Of a stretch of 64,000 nucleotides of DNA, positions 36,685-45,840 are shown piece after piece. Origin of the DNA: an uncultured Cellulosilyticum sp. (GTDB lineage Bacteria; Bacillota; Clostridia; Lachnospirales; Cellulosilyticaceae). Location: contig CAKVCL010000005.1 of the NCBI GenBank assembly GCA_934725855.1, positions 1 through 64,000 of the forward strand, given 5' to 3'. The stretch's first letter is position 1, and every line of letters begins with the position of its first letter. The position numbers were made by a program, and so were the translations under genes. The notes beneath the pieces were generated by a model. It was not told the origin of the DNA, ran no database searches, and saw nothing but the letters and a program-made list of their open reading frames with translations.

Positions 36685-37077
36685 ATGGCAGCAGTAAGAT
36701 ATTACGGAACAGGTAGACGTAAAAGCTCAGTAGCTAGAGTATACCTTGTACCAGGAACAGGTAAAATTACAATCAATAAGAGAGATATGGATGAATATTT
36801 CGGTCTTGAAACTTTAAAAGTAATCGCTCGTCAACCATTAGTATTAACAGGTACAGAAGCTAAATTTGACGTTCTTGTAAATGTATATGGTGGTGGTACT
36901 ACAGGACAAGCAGGTGCTATCCGTCATGGTATCAGCCGTGCTTTACTTCAAGCTGACGCAGATTTGCGTCCAGCACTTAAAAAAGCAGGTTTCTTAACAA
37001 GAGATCCAAGAATGAAAGAAAGAAAGAAATACGGTCTTAAAGCTGCACGTCGTGCACCACAATTCTCAAAGAGATAG
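36685..37077 (+). CDS. rpsI: 30S ribosomal protein S9
   Basis: S9 has 130 residues; its C-terminal tail reaches the P-site t[22 protein letters not shown] and the tail [18 protein letters not shown] are diagnostic. The final Arg that contacts tRNA is present. The ATG at 36685 follows GGAGGAGGA. A strong terminator lies downstream. Confidence 0.97.
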   Translation: MAAVRYYGTGRRKSSVARVYLVPGTGKITINKRDMDEYFGLETLKVIARQPLVLTGTEAKFDVLVNVYGGGTTGQAGAIRHGISRALLQADADLRPALKKAGFLTRDPRMKERKKYGLKAARRAPQFSKR

Positions 37078-37098
37078 TATTTGCTCGATATATATTTA

Positions 37099-37141
37099 TA
37101 AAAAAGCCTTTGCAAATTTTGTGTTTGCGAAGGCTTTTTTA
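37099..37141. terminator. Bidirectional terminator after rpsI
   Basis: AAAAAAGCCTTTGCAAA (37100-37116) pairs with TTTGCGAAGGCTTTTTT (37124-37140) with one G-T pair. The A-run and T-run allow it to serve rpsI and the converging kinase gene. Confidence 0.85.
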
Positions 37142-37205
37142 ATGTAAAAAATAGATGTTGTTATTTATAAGGTGGCTGCCCTATTTTATATGTAGTTTTT
37201 ATGGA

Positions 37206-38498
37206 TTAATGATAAGAAAGAGTAAATTTAAAGGTACATCCCCCGCCAGGAGAATCCATTAAGGTAAGCTTGGTGCCATGTAGTTTTAGAATTTCATACG
37301 CAATACTTAATCCTAGACCACAATGTGAATTACTTTTTCTGGCTGAGTCTAAACGATAAAAACGTTTGAAGACATTAGCCTTTTCTTCGTTTGAAATACC
37401 AGGCCCGTTATCCATGACACCTAATTCAACTTGTTTGTTAGAAACGTTCATTAAAAGAGTAATTTGTGAACCCTCAGGGGTATAGGCAATAGCATTATCA
37501 ATTAAAATAGAAAGCACTTGTTTAATACGCTCGGCATCTAACATTAGGGGATTAGGAATAAGCTCAGGAAGAGCAATACCAAGTTGATGGTGCTTAGCTG
37601 TGGCTAAAGGAAGAAAGTGATCATAGATTTCTAAGACAAGATTATCAATTTGAGTGAGTTCTTTATGAATCGTCCATCTTCCAGAATCCGTTCTAGCTAG
37701 AAGAAGTAAGTCGCTGATTAATCTTGAGAGATGATGACATTCTGTATAAATGATTTGAGTGCCATTAAGGTCAGGTATATTTTCAGAATGAAGCATGATT
37801 TCAGCAGTTGATTGGATAACGGCTACTGGAGAACGTAGTTCATGAGAAGCAGCAGCGACAAAATCAGTTTGCTCTTGTTGACTAACCTTAATAGGTACAA
37901 TAGCCTTTCCTGCAAACCACCAGCTAAAATAACTAAGTAAAAGAATGCCAGCAAGTATAAGTCCAACAAAGATTAGTGCAAGTCTAACGATTTCAGCATC
38001 ATTAGAAGTCATATCCTTTAGGATAATCAGTTCATAAGAAGAGCTATTTCGATTAAAAGCAGTAATAGCAGCAAGGTAATGTTCTAAAGATGTATGAATT
38101 GGAAAAGAAATCGTCTGCTCGTTAGTGGTCATAAAATATTGAGTTAATGCACTAAAGTGGTACTCATTTATACCAATGGTTCTTGCTTTTTCAATGAGGG
38201 ATGTCCTATCTGTATAGGTAGGGTATACGCCAGGAAATTGAAAGACATTGTCTTTAGAACGAATAGCAATAATCTCATGATTATTGCTTTCTTGTTGAGC
38301 TAGCCAATCGTGTGAAATAGAATTTTCATTTTGGAGATGTTGGACAATAGAAGTTACCTCGTTCATAAGAGTAAGACGATTACGATTGTCTAAGGCATTT
38401 TTTAAAAGATAAAAAGAAATAAGCGTGATAATCATTAAGATAGCAGCTGTTATAAAAGTGCAAAGCAGAGTCAGTTTTTTTCTTAAACTATCGAGCAT
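37206..38498 (-). CDS. Membrane sensor histidine kinase
   Basis: A 430-residue kinase. Membrane segments at about 8-32 and 172-194 flank an extracytoplasmic sensor of about 140 residues. The HisKA motif ASHELRSPVAV contains the phospho-acceptor H219; ATP-binding boxes DNAIAYTPEG, DNGPGIS and GLGLSIA follow. The HAMP linker is absent or very short. It overlaps the upstream regulator gene by 11 bases. The signal is unknown; the divergent lipoprotein gene is a likely target or partner. Confidence 0.88.
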   Translation of the reverse strand: MLDSLRKKLTLLCTFITAAILMIITLISFYLLKNALDNRNRLTLMNEVTSIVQHLQNENSISHDWLAQQESNNHEIIAIRSKDNVFQFPGVYPTYTDRTSLIEKARTIGINEYHFSALTQYFMTTNEQTISFPIHTSLEHYLAAITAFNRNSSSYELIILKDMTSNDAEIVRLALIFVGLILAGILLLSYFSWWFAGKAIVPIKVSQQEQTDFVAAASHELRSPVAVIQSTAEIMLHSENIPDLNGTQIIYTECHHLSRLISDLLLLARTDSGRWTIHKELTQIDNLVLEIYDHFLPLATAKHHQLGIALPELIPNPLMLDAERIKQVLSILIDNAIAYTPEGSQITLLMNVSNKQVELGVMDNGPGISNEEKANVFKRFYRLDSARKSNSHCGLGLSIAYEILKLHGTKLTLMDSPGGGCTFKFTLSYH

Positions 38499-39174
38499 CT
38501 TTTTCCTCCAAAATATATCCTACGGAACGAATGGTGGTTAATTGAACGCGACTTTCTAAGTTTTTTAGTCTACGACGAATAAAAAAGATAAAGTTATCAA
38601 TATTACTTTCTTCAACAGGTGCATCAGGCCCCCATATTCTTGATAAAATCACTTGTCTTGGCAATATTTGATTAGGGTTTTCTAGAAAAAGCTCTAATAG
38701 CGTGCCTTCACGTTTAGTCAGTGAGCAGCTTTTTGTAGGACTTTCTAGAATTTGTTTGAGACTATCATAACGAAGGTCACCAAAAGAAAGCTGGGTGGCA
38801 CTTTCCCATTTATGAGGTCTACGCCTTAGTGCGCGAATTCTTGCAAGAAGCTCCTCCATATCAAAAGGCTTAGTTAAGTAATCGTCTGCACCAGAGTCTA
38901 ACCCATTAATTCGATCACTCACATCACTTAATGCTGTAATCATAATAACGGGGGTATGAATCCCCTTTGGTCTGATAATTTTTAAAAGCTCAATGCCACT
39001 TAAGGATGGAAGCATGCAATCTAGGATAATCAAATCATAAGCATGACTTTCAATAGAGGTTAAACCTTCCTTACCATCATAAGTATAATCTAACTCATAG
39101 CCAGCTGAAGTGATGGAATGAGCCATATTTTGACAGAGTGCTTTATTATCTTCAATTAATAAAATACGCATCAT
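38488..39174 (-). CDS. OmpR-family response regulator
   Basis: A 228-residue regulator. The receiver domain has the acidic pocket (E8, D9), the phospho-acceptor D52 and K102. A winged-helix DNA-binding domain follows with KREGTLLELFLENPNQILPR and TIRSVGYILE. On its strand GGAGGTAAC precedes ATG-ATG; the first is used here. It is co-transcribed with the overlapping kinase gene. Confidence 0.9.
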   Translation of the reverse strand: MMRILLIEDNKALCQNMAHSITSAGYELDYTYDGKEGLTSIESHAYDLIILDCMLPSLSGIELLKIIRPKGIHTPVIMITALSDVSDRINGLDSGADDYLTKPFDMEELLARIRALRRRPHKWESATQLSFGDLRYDSLKQILESPTKSCSLTKREGTLLELFLENPNQILPRQVILSRIWGPDAPVEESNIDNFIFFIRRRLKNLESRVQLTTIRSVGYILEEKDAR

Positions 39175-39201
39175 GTTACCTCCTTGATTTGCGATAGATA
39201 C

Positions 39202-39210
39202 ATTATAGCA
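39202..39210 (-). promoter_or_regulatory. Extended -10 promoter of the two-component operon
   Basis: On the minus strand TGCTATAAT gives an extended -10 element about 30 bases before the start of the regulator gene. No good -35 is seen, which is tolerated with an extended -10. Confidence 0.45.
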
Positions 39211-39324
39211 TTGTTAAAAACATAAAATGTAGAGTTATATACTGAAAATTTAAAAATTAGATAAAAAATAAAGAAAGAGTAGGTAAACTAAAACTATAAA
39301 AGGGAAAAGAAAGGAAAAAAATAG

Positions 39325-41568
39325 ATGAAAAAGGGTTTGATAAAATTATTAGCGAGTTTACTTGGAGTGACGTGCGTACTAACAGGATGTGGAGGACTTG
39401 ATAAAAAAGAAAAAGTGGCAATGGGGCGCTATGTAGAAGAAAAGATGATATTTGAAGGCATGACAGAGGGAAAGATGCCTAGCTGTAATTTTTTTGAAAA
39501 TAGAGAAGGAAATCTAGAAATTCTTACGAAAAGTCTTGCAGGTGAAGAAAAAACAGTGCAGGTAGAATGTTATGCCCCTAATGAAGCAGACGTATGGCAG
39601 AAGACAGACGAAGAATTAAGTAAGGCAATAATAAGTCAAGGTTATACTAGTATAAATTCTATACAAAAGGATAGGAAAACAGGTGAGTTGTATTTAAAAG
39701 CTTGTAAAGAAGAAGAAGGACTTGGATTAGAGGGAATACATTATTATTTAAAACGTATTAATGAAGATAACTCTTTAGAAGAGATAAAGATTGATTGGCA
39801 GTCTAGAGAAATTGATTATATAGATGATATTATTTATAATAATCAATTATTTACTATGACATATAGTGGAACAAATATTGAACAATATGATATAAAAACA
39901 GGAAAATGGATTAAAAATATTGGGGAAGAGATTAATGACTTTACCGTATTAAATGATAAACTTTATGCAATAAGTAGTGGAGACTCGAGAGCATTGGAGT
40001 GTTATGACATTGAAACGGGTAAGAAAATTAGTACGATTGACATTGAAGTATCTTATGGATGTTCAATGGTAGCATCTGAAGATGAAAAGGGCATCTATAT
40101 ATTCTGTAATGAAGGCATTTATTATCTAGCAGAAGGAGAACAACTTCCAGAACTGATTATAGATGGCAAATGTTACACGATGTCAACACCATCAGCTTAT
40201 AAGGAAGATGTTTATGCACATAATGGCATATTTTATATACAGTATGATTTAGAGGATGAGCTTGTTTGTAAACAGTATCGTTATCATAAAGAATTACCTA
40301 CTGTACCCGAAAAGACACTTACTATTTTTTCTCTAGGAAGATGTGAGAGCTTACAAACAGCAGCACGGATTTATGCAGATGAGCATCCAGAGGTTTGTGT
40401 GGAAGTAGAGGTAGTAGAAAAGTATGAGGATTCACTAGAGAAAGAAGCAAAAAATCAAGCAATAGAAGCAATTAATACACAAATTTTAGCAGGAGAGGGG
40501 CCTGATATTATTGTACTGGATGGGTTACCCATGCAATCTTATATTGAAAAAGGTGTATTAGGTGATATGACTCATATACTCAATGAAATTGAAAAGAGTG
40601 GAACATACTATGATAACTTAATGAGGGCTTATGAAAAAGATGAAAAGATTTATGCTTTACCGTTATCCTTTACGCTATTAAGTGCAGTAGGAGAAAGTGA
40701 ATTCGTGCAGGAGGGGTTCAGTTTAGAAAAACTCGCAGCTTATCAAAAACAACACCCAGATGAACAAGTTTTAGGGAATATAAAACCAGAGGATTTGTTG
40801 CAAAAAATAAGTAGTGCCTATCAATCAAAGCTTTTTGATGAAGCGGGCAAAATAGATGATAAACAATTAGCTACTCTTTTGGAGAATATTAATCTCTTAG
40901 CGCCTAGAAAAGAGGAAATGTATGATGAGGGGAATAAAGGAACCATGTATTATCAACCTTATCGTACTTGGCAGGCTACCAATCATGAGATAAAGGCTAC
41001 TTTAGAGGAAGTAGATGGGGCTATGGCATTACAATATTTATTACATACTTATACTCAATTAAATCATGGGACGATTGCTCCTAATATTGAAGGAGAATCT
41101 AAAATGGTTAATCTAAAACGGCTTATTGGAATTAATGCAAAGACAGATAATCTAGAGGAAATTCAAGAACTGATGAAGATTGTTTATTCAAAGGAAATAG
41201 CAGAGAAAAGACTTGGTGAGTTTTCTGTCCAACAAGAAGTTAATGAAAGTGTCATTTTAGGAGAGCAGATGCAGAGCTCAGCCTATTCAGAAGAAGCTCA
41301 TCCACTTAAAGAATGGGGAATTAGTTTTCTTGTAATGAATGAAAACGGTGGTGATGATTGTAAAGATTATGATGTTTGGTATTCAGAAGAAGGAAAATAT
41401 TATATTGAAGCACTAAAGAATGCTCAAGCATTAATGCCTATAGATGAGCAAGTACTTGATATTATTCAAAATGAAGCTGAAGGCTATTTCAAAGGAGAAA
41501 TAAGTGTTGATGCAGCAGTAGAAAAAATTAAACAGAAAGTGGAAGTGTATTTGAGTGAGGAGGAATAA
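39325..41568 (+). CDS. Lipoprotein with C-terminal extracellular solute-binding domain
   Basis: A 747-residue lipoprotein: a type II signal peptide with lipobox VLTGC and acylated C22. Residues about 30-330 are predicted beta-rich and contain repeating segments that may form a propeller. Residues about 335-700 resemble family 1 sugar-binding proteins of ABC transporters (TLTIFSLGRCESLQTAARIY, GEGPDIIVLDG, YALPLSFTLLSAVG). No permease gene is adjacent. It is divergent from the two-component operon, so a sensing role is as likely as transport. The fusion is unusual. Confidence 0.7.
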   Translation: MKKGLIKLLASLLGVTCVLTGCGGLDKKEKVAMGRYVEEKMIFEGMTEGKMPSCNFFENREGNLEILTKSLAGEEKTVQVECYAPNEADVWQKTDEELSKAIISQGYTSINSIQKDRKTGELYLKACKEEEGLGLEGIHYYLKRINEDNSLEEIKIDWQSREIDYIDDIIYNNQLFTMTYSGTNIEQYDIKTGKWIKNIGEEINDFTVLNDKLYAISSGDSRALECYDIETGKKISTIDIEVSYGCSMVASEDEKGIYIFCNEGIYYLAEGEQLPELIIDGKCYTMSTPSAYKEDVYAHNGIFYIQYDLEDELVCKQYRYHKELPTVPEKTLTIFSLGRCESLQTAARIYADEHPEVCVEVEVVEKYEDSLEKEAKNQAIEAINTQILAGEGPDIIVLDGLPMQSYIEKGVLGDMTHILNEIEKSGTYYDNLMRAYEKDEKIYALPLSFTLLSAVGESEFVQEGFSLEKLAAYQKQHPDEQVLGNIKPEDLLQKISSAYQSKLFDEAGKIDDKQLATLLENINLLAPRKEEMYDEGNKGTMYYQPYRTWQATNHEIKATLEEVDGAMALQYLLHTYTQLNHGTIAPNIEGESKMVNLKRLIGINAKTDNLEEIQELMKIVYSKEIAEKRLGEFSVQQEVNESVILGEQMQSSAYSEEAHPLKEWGISFLVMNENGGDDCKDYDVWYSEEGKYYIEALKNAQALMPIDEQVLDIIQNEAEGYFKGEISVDAAVEKIKQKVEVYLSEEE

Positions 41569-41598
41569 AAAAACGGCATTTTGAGTGCCGTTTTTTTA
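41565..41598 (+). terminator. Terminator of the lipoprotein gene
   Basis: AAAAAACGGCA pairs with TGCCGTTTTTT around TTTTGAG. The left arm overlaps the stop codon region of the lipoprotein gene. Confidence 0.85.
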
Positions 41599-41664
41599 TT
41601 CCTATTTAATTATTACCTTAATACAATTAAATAAATGTTGAGATTAGTATTGCAATTTATTCGA

Positions 41665-41704
41665 CTAAGTAATATATTACTCATAAAGGTAACATATTAC
41701 TTAG
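41665..41704. promoter_or_regulatory. Paired palindromic boxes upstream of the MarR gene
   Basis: CTAAGTAATATATTAC (41665-41680) and GTAACATATTACTTAG (41689-41704) form a 16-bp inverted repeat with one mismatch. Each half is itself palindromic: AGTAATATATTACT is perfect, GTAACATATTAC nearly so. Their centres are about 20 bases apart, two helical turns. This fits a double operator for the MarR-type regulator at 41781; autoregulation is inference. Confidence 0.55.
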
Positions 41705-41780
41705 TTATATAGCTACCTTCAAAGTTAAGTTGTTTAAGGAAAAAAGGACATAAAATAACTAGAGGAGATGATTAAGGATA

Positions 41781-42284
41781 ATGAGAGATAAAATACATAT
41801 GGAAGAACAGCGGTTAGTTGACTTTGGCAGTATGGATAACAAGTATTTCTTGATTGGTGTAATGAATACATTTAACAATAGATTTCAAGCAACTGCCGAT
41901 AGATGTTTTAAAGAAATTAGTTGGAAACAATGCTTTGTATTAAATTGTATTCAATTATTTAAAAATCCTCCAACGCTAAAGGAGGTATCAGACCTTATAG
42001 GCTCATCTCATCAGAATGTCAAGCAGTTGATATTAAAATTAGAGAAATGCGGCTATGTGAAAATGGTTCCAGATGAAAAAGACGGAAGAAAGCAACGAAT
42101 TATCCTAACAAATTTAGTGGAGAAAATAGATCAAAAGTACAGTAAGATGAGCAATAACATTATGAATGAGATATTTGAGGGGATTGAGGAACAGGCACTT
42201 CAAACCACCATTAATACCTTAATTCATTTATGTAGTACACTTGAAAAAGGGGAATGTCATAATGAATACAATGGTTGTATATAG
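41781..42284 (+). CDS. MarR-family transcriptional regulator
   Basis: A 167-residue protein with a winged helix-turn-helix at about 70-125: PTLKEVSDLIGSSHQNVKQL (recognition region), then LEKCGYVKMVPDEKDGRKQR (wing). The N- and C-terminal helices would form the dimer interface. It is preceded by a double palindrome that is a good candidate for its own operator. Its other targets are unknown; the LCP gene lies 190 bases downstream on the same strand. Confidence 0.85.
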   Translation: MRDKIHMEEQRLVDFGSMDNKYFLIGVMNTFNNRFQATADRCFKEISWKQCFVLNCIQLFKNPPTLKEVSDLIGSSHQNVKQLILKLEKCGYVKMVPDEKDGRKQRIILTNLVEKIDQKYSKMSNNIMNEIFEGIEEQALQTTINTLIHLCSTLEKGECHNEYNGCI

Positions 42285-42473
42285 ACATTCTACAGGATTT
42301 ACTCAAAAATAGGCATAGTGGATTGGTGAAGCATTTGTATGGATGTGGAAACCTATAGAATAATGATTGATTTTATACATTATAATAGGTTAAAATTAAA
42401 ATGAGTGTTTAGGACTAATTGAAAATAACATAAGATATGTTGATACAATGAATGAACATAGGGGGATTATTGT

Positions 42474-43832
42474 ATGAAGCAGGGTAAAAAGCAATTGAAT
42501 CGGTTACAGAAGAGAAAATTACTGAAAACCTTTTTGATTGCTTCTGGAACCACACTTACTTTATGTGTTTTAGTGATTATTGCAGTAAGCACATTTTACA
42601 ATCAAACTGTAGCAGCGGGAACAGAAAGTCAAGTTGTTATTAAGCCAGAGGAACTAACCGAAGAAGATATTGCTTTTGAAGAAGAAAAGCACGAAGTAAG
42701 TGAAGTGAATAAAACGATTGCTGTATTTGGAGTAGACGAGGATGAAGTGCGGACAGATGTTATCTTTGTTGTGAACTTTAATACATTAACCAATAAAGTA
42801 AAGGTGGTGTCCATACCACGTGATACCAAAGTATTTTGGACAGATAAACAAAAAAAGGCTTATAATCAGTTAACAGGTTATTCGATTAGTATCTCCAAAA
42901 TCAATGAAATGTCTGCATATGGAAGAATTAATGAAAATGTAGGAAACATACGGGATTTTACAATTGATGAAATTGAAAATATACTTAGAGTACATATTGA
43001 TAGTTATGTGGTTATTAATTTAGATGCCTTTAAAGAAATTGTTGCGGCAATGGGTGGAGTGGATATGTATGTGCCACAAGATATGTATTATCAGGATAGA
43101 AGCCAAGGATTATACATTAATCTAAAAGAAGGCATGCAGCACTTAGATGAAGAAGATGCAGAAGGCTTAGTGCGTTTTAGAAGATATCCTCGTGGAGATG
43201 AAGCACGTGTGGAAGTACAGCAGCTCTTTTTAAAGGCAGTAGCTGAGAAAGTCATGAATCAAGATGTAGCCAGTTTAGTAAAAATGGCAACCAGATTATA
43301 TTCTTATGTCAAAACAGACATTCAGTTAAATGAAGTTCTAGAGTATCTTGACTTATTGAAACAGTTTAATTTAAGTAACCTTACTTTTAATATTGTGCCA
43401 GGTGAGGGTGCCAGTTATGAAGGACCTTCCTATTATTATATTGACCAAGAAAAATTAGACCAAATGATTATCGATGTATTTGCAGATACCACTGTTGCCG
43501 AAGAGGCAGGTCAAACTGAGGTGAGTCAAAGTGAAGCACCACAAGAACCAGCTATTGATAAAGAGGTAAGTATAGCCATCTATAATGCTACAGACATAAA
43601 AGGCTTGGCAGGAAAATACAAGGAATTACTTGAAAAAGAAGGCTATAGTATTGATAAAATCGATAACTACAATCAAAACGACCTATCAAATAGTGTGATT
43701 TATGCAAAAGACACCAGTAAGGCGGAGCAATTTAAGGCTTTTATTTCAGGAGCAGATATTAGGCAAGATAATACGATTGCACATGATATAGAAATTGTAA
43801 TCGGTAAAGAATCTGCCGATATGGAAGTATAA
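42474..43832 (+). CDS. LytR-CpsA-Psr (LCP) family protein with LytR_C domain, copy 1
   Basis: A 452-residue protein. A basic cytoplasmic start and one membrane segment (about 21-43) are followed by the LCP domain. That domain shows DVIFVVNFN, the arginine- and aspartate-bearing SIPRDTKV and EGLVRFRRYPRGDEARVEVQ. A LytR_C domain ends the protein (about 370-450). LCP enzymes transfer glycopolymers from lipid carriers to peptidoglycan outside the membrane. A paralogue lies at 45841. With TagA and CsaB downstream this suggests attachment of a secondary wall polymer. Confidence 0.88.
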   Translation: MKQGKKQLNRLQKRKLLKTFLIASGTTLTLCVLVIIAVSTFYNQTVAAGTESQVVIKPEELTEEDIAFEEEKHEVSEVNKTIAVFGVDEDEVRTDVIFVVNFNTLTNKVKVVSIPRDTKVFWTDKQKKAYNQLTGYSISISKINEMSAYGRINENVGNIRDFTIDEIENILRVHIDSYVVINLDAFKEIVAAMGGVDMYVPQDMYYQDRSQGLYINLKEGMQHLDEEDAEGLVRFRRYPRGDEARVEVQQLFLKAVAEKVMNQDVASLVKMATRLYSYVKTDIQLNEVLEYLDLLKQFNLSNLTFNIVPGEGASYEGPSYYYIDQEKLDQMIIDVFADTTVAEEAGQTEVSQSEAPQEPAIDKEVSIAIYNATDIKGLAGKYKELLEKEGYSIDKIDNYNQNDLSNSVIYAKDTSKAEQFKAFISGADIRQDNTIAHDIEIVIGKESADMEV

Positions 43833-43913
43833 GACAAAAAGAACAAGTAATACAAAAATAATAAATAAGAATTTTACATAATGTGTTATAGAACAAATGA
43901 ATAACTGCAATGT

Positions 43914-43958
43914 AAAAGGATGTGCAATGCCTGTAAATAGGGTATGGCACATCCTTTT
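43914..43958. terminator. Bidirectional terminator between LCP copy 1 and the SDR gene
   Basis: AAAAGGATGTGC (43914-43925) pairs exactly with GCACATCCTTTT (43947-43958), with a further ATGCC/GGTAT pairing inside. Confidence 0.85.
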
Positions 43959-43999
43959 TAGGCTTTCAGATTACAAAGGTTATTTTGCCCTTATATGAG

Positions 44000-44740
44000 T
44001 TAGAGTAAACCACCATCTACAGTAAGGATTTGCCCTGTAATATAGTCAGCATCAGGTGAGGCTAGAAATAAGCAGATTTTTGCAATGTCTTCTACTTGTG
44101 CTGTGCGGCATAGTGGAATTTCTTCAACAAAGGCGGCTTTTTCCTCTGCTGTATAACAGCTGGTCATATCAGTATCTACCCAACCACAAGCAATGGCGTT
44201 AACACGGATATTGGAGGGGCCCAGTTCTTTAGCCAGACTTTTAGTCAGCCCATTAATCGCTGCTTTACTAGTGGAATACGCCACTTCACAAGAAGCACCA
44301 ACGTTTCCCCAGATAGACGTGATATTAATAATAGTGCCTTGATGTTTGCGAATCATAGAGGGGGAGCCTAGATAGCAACAATGATAAGCAGAATTTAAGT
44401 TAATTGTTAAGACTTTATTCCACAATTCAGGTGTGGTATCTGTGAATAACCCCACATGACTAACACCCGCATTGTTGATAATAATTGAGGGATAATTCCC
44501 GAATTGTTTAACAATATGTTCAAATAGCTTACAAGCTGTATTAAAATCAGATAAATCACCAAAAAAATAAGTGGCGGTATAACCGGATTCAATAAATTCA
44601 TTATAAGTTGTGAGTAATCGTTCTTCTGAAGTAGCTGCATTTAATATAACTTTGGCACCCTCAGAGGCAAAGGCTAAAGCAATCGCTTTGCCAATTCCTC
44701 TTGATGAACCTGTTACGAGTACGATTTGATCTTTAAACAT
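44000..44740 (-). CDS. Short-chain dehydrogenase/reductase (FabG-like)
   Basis: A 246-residue SDR. The cofactor motif TGSSRGIGKA lies at about 10-19, NNAG at about 88-91, and the catalytic Ser, Tyr and Lys are seen in ITSIWGN and YSTSKAA. It resembles 3-oxoacyl-ACP reductases, but the fatty-acid cluster is absent, so another substrate is possible. ATG 44740 follows AGGAAATAGTT; the longer frame from 44764 is rejected. It is transcribed with or after the nfo gene. Confidence 0.82.
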   Translation of the reverse strand: MFKDQIVLVTGSSRGIGKAIALAFASEGAKVILNAATSEERLLTTYNEFIESGYTATYFFGDLSDFNTACKLFEHIVKQFGNYPSIIINNAGVSHVGLFTDTTPELWNKVLTINLNSAYHCCYLGSPSMIRKHQGTIINITSIWGNVGASCEVAYSTSKAAINGLTKSLAKELGPSNIRVNAIACGWVDTDMTSCYTAEEKAAFVEEIPLCRTAQVEDIAKICLFLASPDADYITGQILTVDGGLL

Positions 44741-44782
44741 AACTATTTCCTCCCTAGTATCCATAATGATGTAGTTAAAACC

Positions 44783-45637
44783 TTATCCTCTTAAGAAAGC
44801 TATTTCTTCCTTATATAAGTTGTTTTTTTTATCTAACCATGGGGTTTCTAAAATGATAGGTTTACCTTGAGCTATAGGATGATGAACTAGTTTATAAAGA
44901 GCTTCTTTACCGATTTGGTCTTTGCCTTTTGGATTATCTTCTAGTGCACCGATATTGGCATGGCGGTCTTTTCTAGCCCCTCTCGGATTCAGTGAACCAT
45001 TCACATGAAAAACTTTAAGTCTATTTAACCCAATAATTTTATCAAATTCTTCAAATACTTCATCTAAATGTTCGATAATGTCATAACCACTATCATGAAC
45101 ATGGCAGGTGTCAAAGCAAACCCCTATTTTATCTTTTAATATAACACGGTCGATAATATCTTGTAGTTCTTCAAAACTTCTTCCGATTTCTTTTCCTTTT
45201 CCAGCCATGGTTTCTAAACAAATGGTAGGAAATGTATCGGGGGTAAGGACTTCATTGAGTGCACTAGCAATTCTTTCTACCCCATATTCATAAGTTTTAT
45301 CGGTAAAGGAACCAGGATGAAGCACGAGGTAAGAAGAACCGATAGCCGTTGTTCTTTCGAGCTCTAAAGCCAAAAATTCTTTGGCTAAGGTATAAGTTTC
45401 TTCCTTATAAGATGCAAGATTAATAATATAAGGGGCATGAACCACAATATCAGATAAGCCATGAGCTGCCATAAAAGCTTGACCCTCTTTAATTTTTAAG
45501 TTTTCGAGTGGCGAACGTTTAGTATTTTGAGGGGCACCTGTATAAATCATAAAAGTTGAGGCACCATAAGAGTAAGCCTCTTTAGCTGCGCCTAAAAGTC
45601 CGCCGCTTATAGAAACATGTGAACCAATTTTTAGCAT
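44783..45637 (-). CDS. nfo: Endonuclease IV
   Basis: A 284-residue AP endonuclease that cuts 5' to abasic sites in base-excision repair. GSHVSISGG opens the protein. The metal-site motifs VVHAPYIINLAS, CLETMAGKG, CFDTCHVHDSGYD and VFHVNGSLNPRGARKDRHANIG are all present. On its strand GGAAAGG lies before the ATG at 45637. Upstream lies a perfect palindrome overlapping its likely promoter. Its position within a wall-polymer region is unexplained. Confidence 0.93.
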   Translation of the reverse strand: MLKIGSHVSISGGLLGAAKEAYSYGASTFMIYTGAPQNTKRSPLENLKIKEGQAFMAAHGLSDIVVHAPYIINLASYKEETYTLAKEFLALELERTTAIGSSYLVLHPGSFTDKTYEYGVERIASALNEVLTPDTFPTICLETMAGKGKEIGRSFEELQDIIDRVILKDKIGVCFDTCHVHDSGYDIIEHLDEVFEEFDKIIGLNRLKVFHVNGSLNPRGARKDRHANIGALEDNPKGKDQIGKEALYKLVHHPIAQGKPIILETPWLDKKNNLYKEEIAFLRG

Positions 45638-45679
45638 AAGTCAATCCTTTCCTATTATCGCAATTAATATACTAGAAAC

Positions 45680-45715
45680 ATTATAAAGTCATTATATTAC
45701 AATATTGTAATATAA
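45680..45715 (-). promoter_or_regulatory. nfo promoter with a perfect 24-base palindrome
   Basis: On the minus strand TATAAT (45685-45680) is a good -10. A perfect palindrome at 45692-45715, with half-site TTATATTACAAT, covers the spacer and -35 zone. No good -35 hexamer is present. This is the layout of a repressor or activator operator. The same palindrome also lies upstream of the divergent LCP gene. Confidence 0.55.
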
Positions 45716-45840
45716 ATGTGATATAAGCTATTTTTTAAATACATATCCTGTATTATAATAGACATATTAGGCATATTTTACTACAATATAAAAGGTGTTT
45801 GCAAAAAAATGTAAAACACAGCTTTATAGGAGAAGACAAT

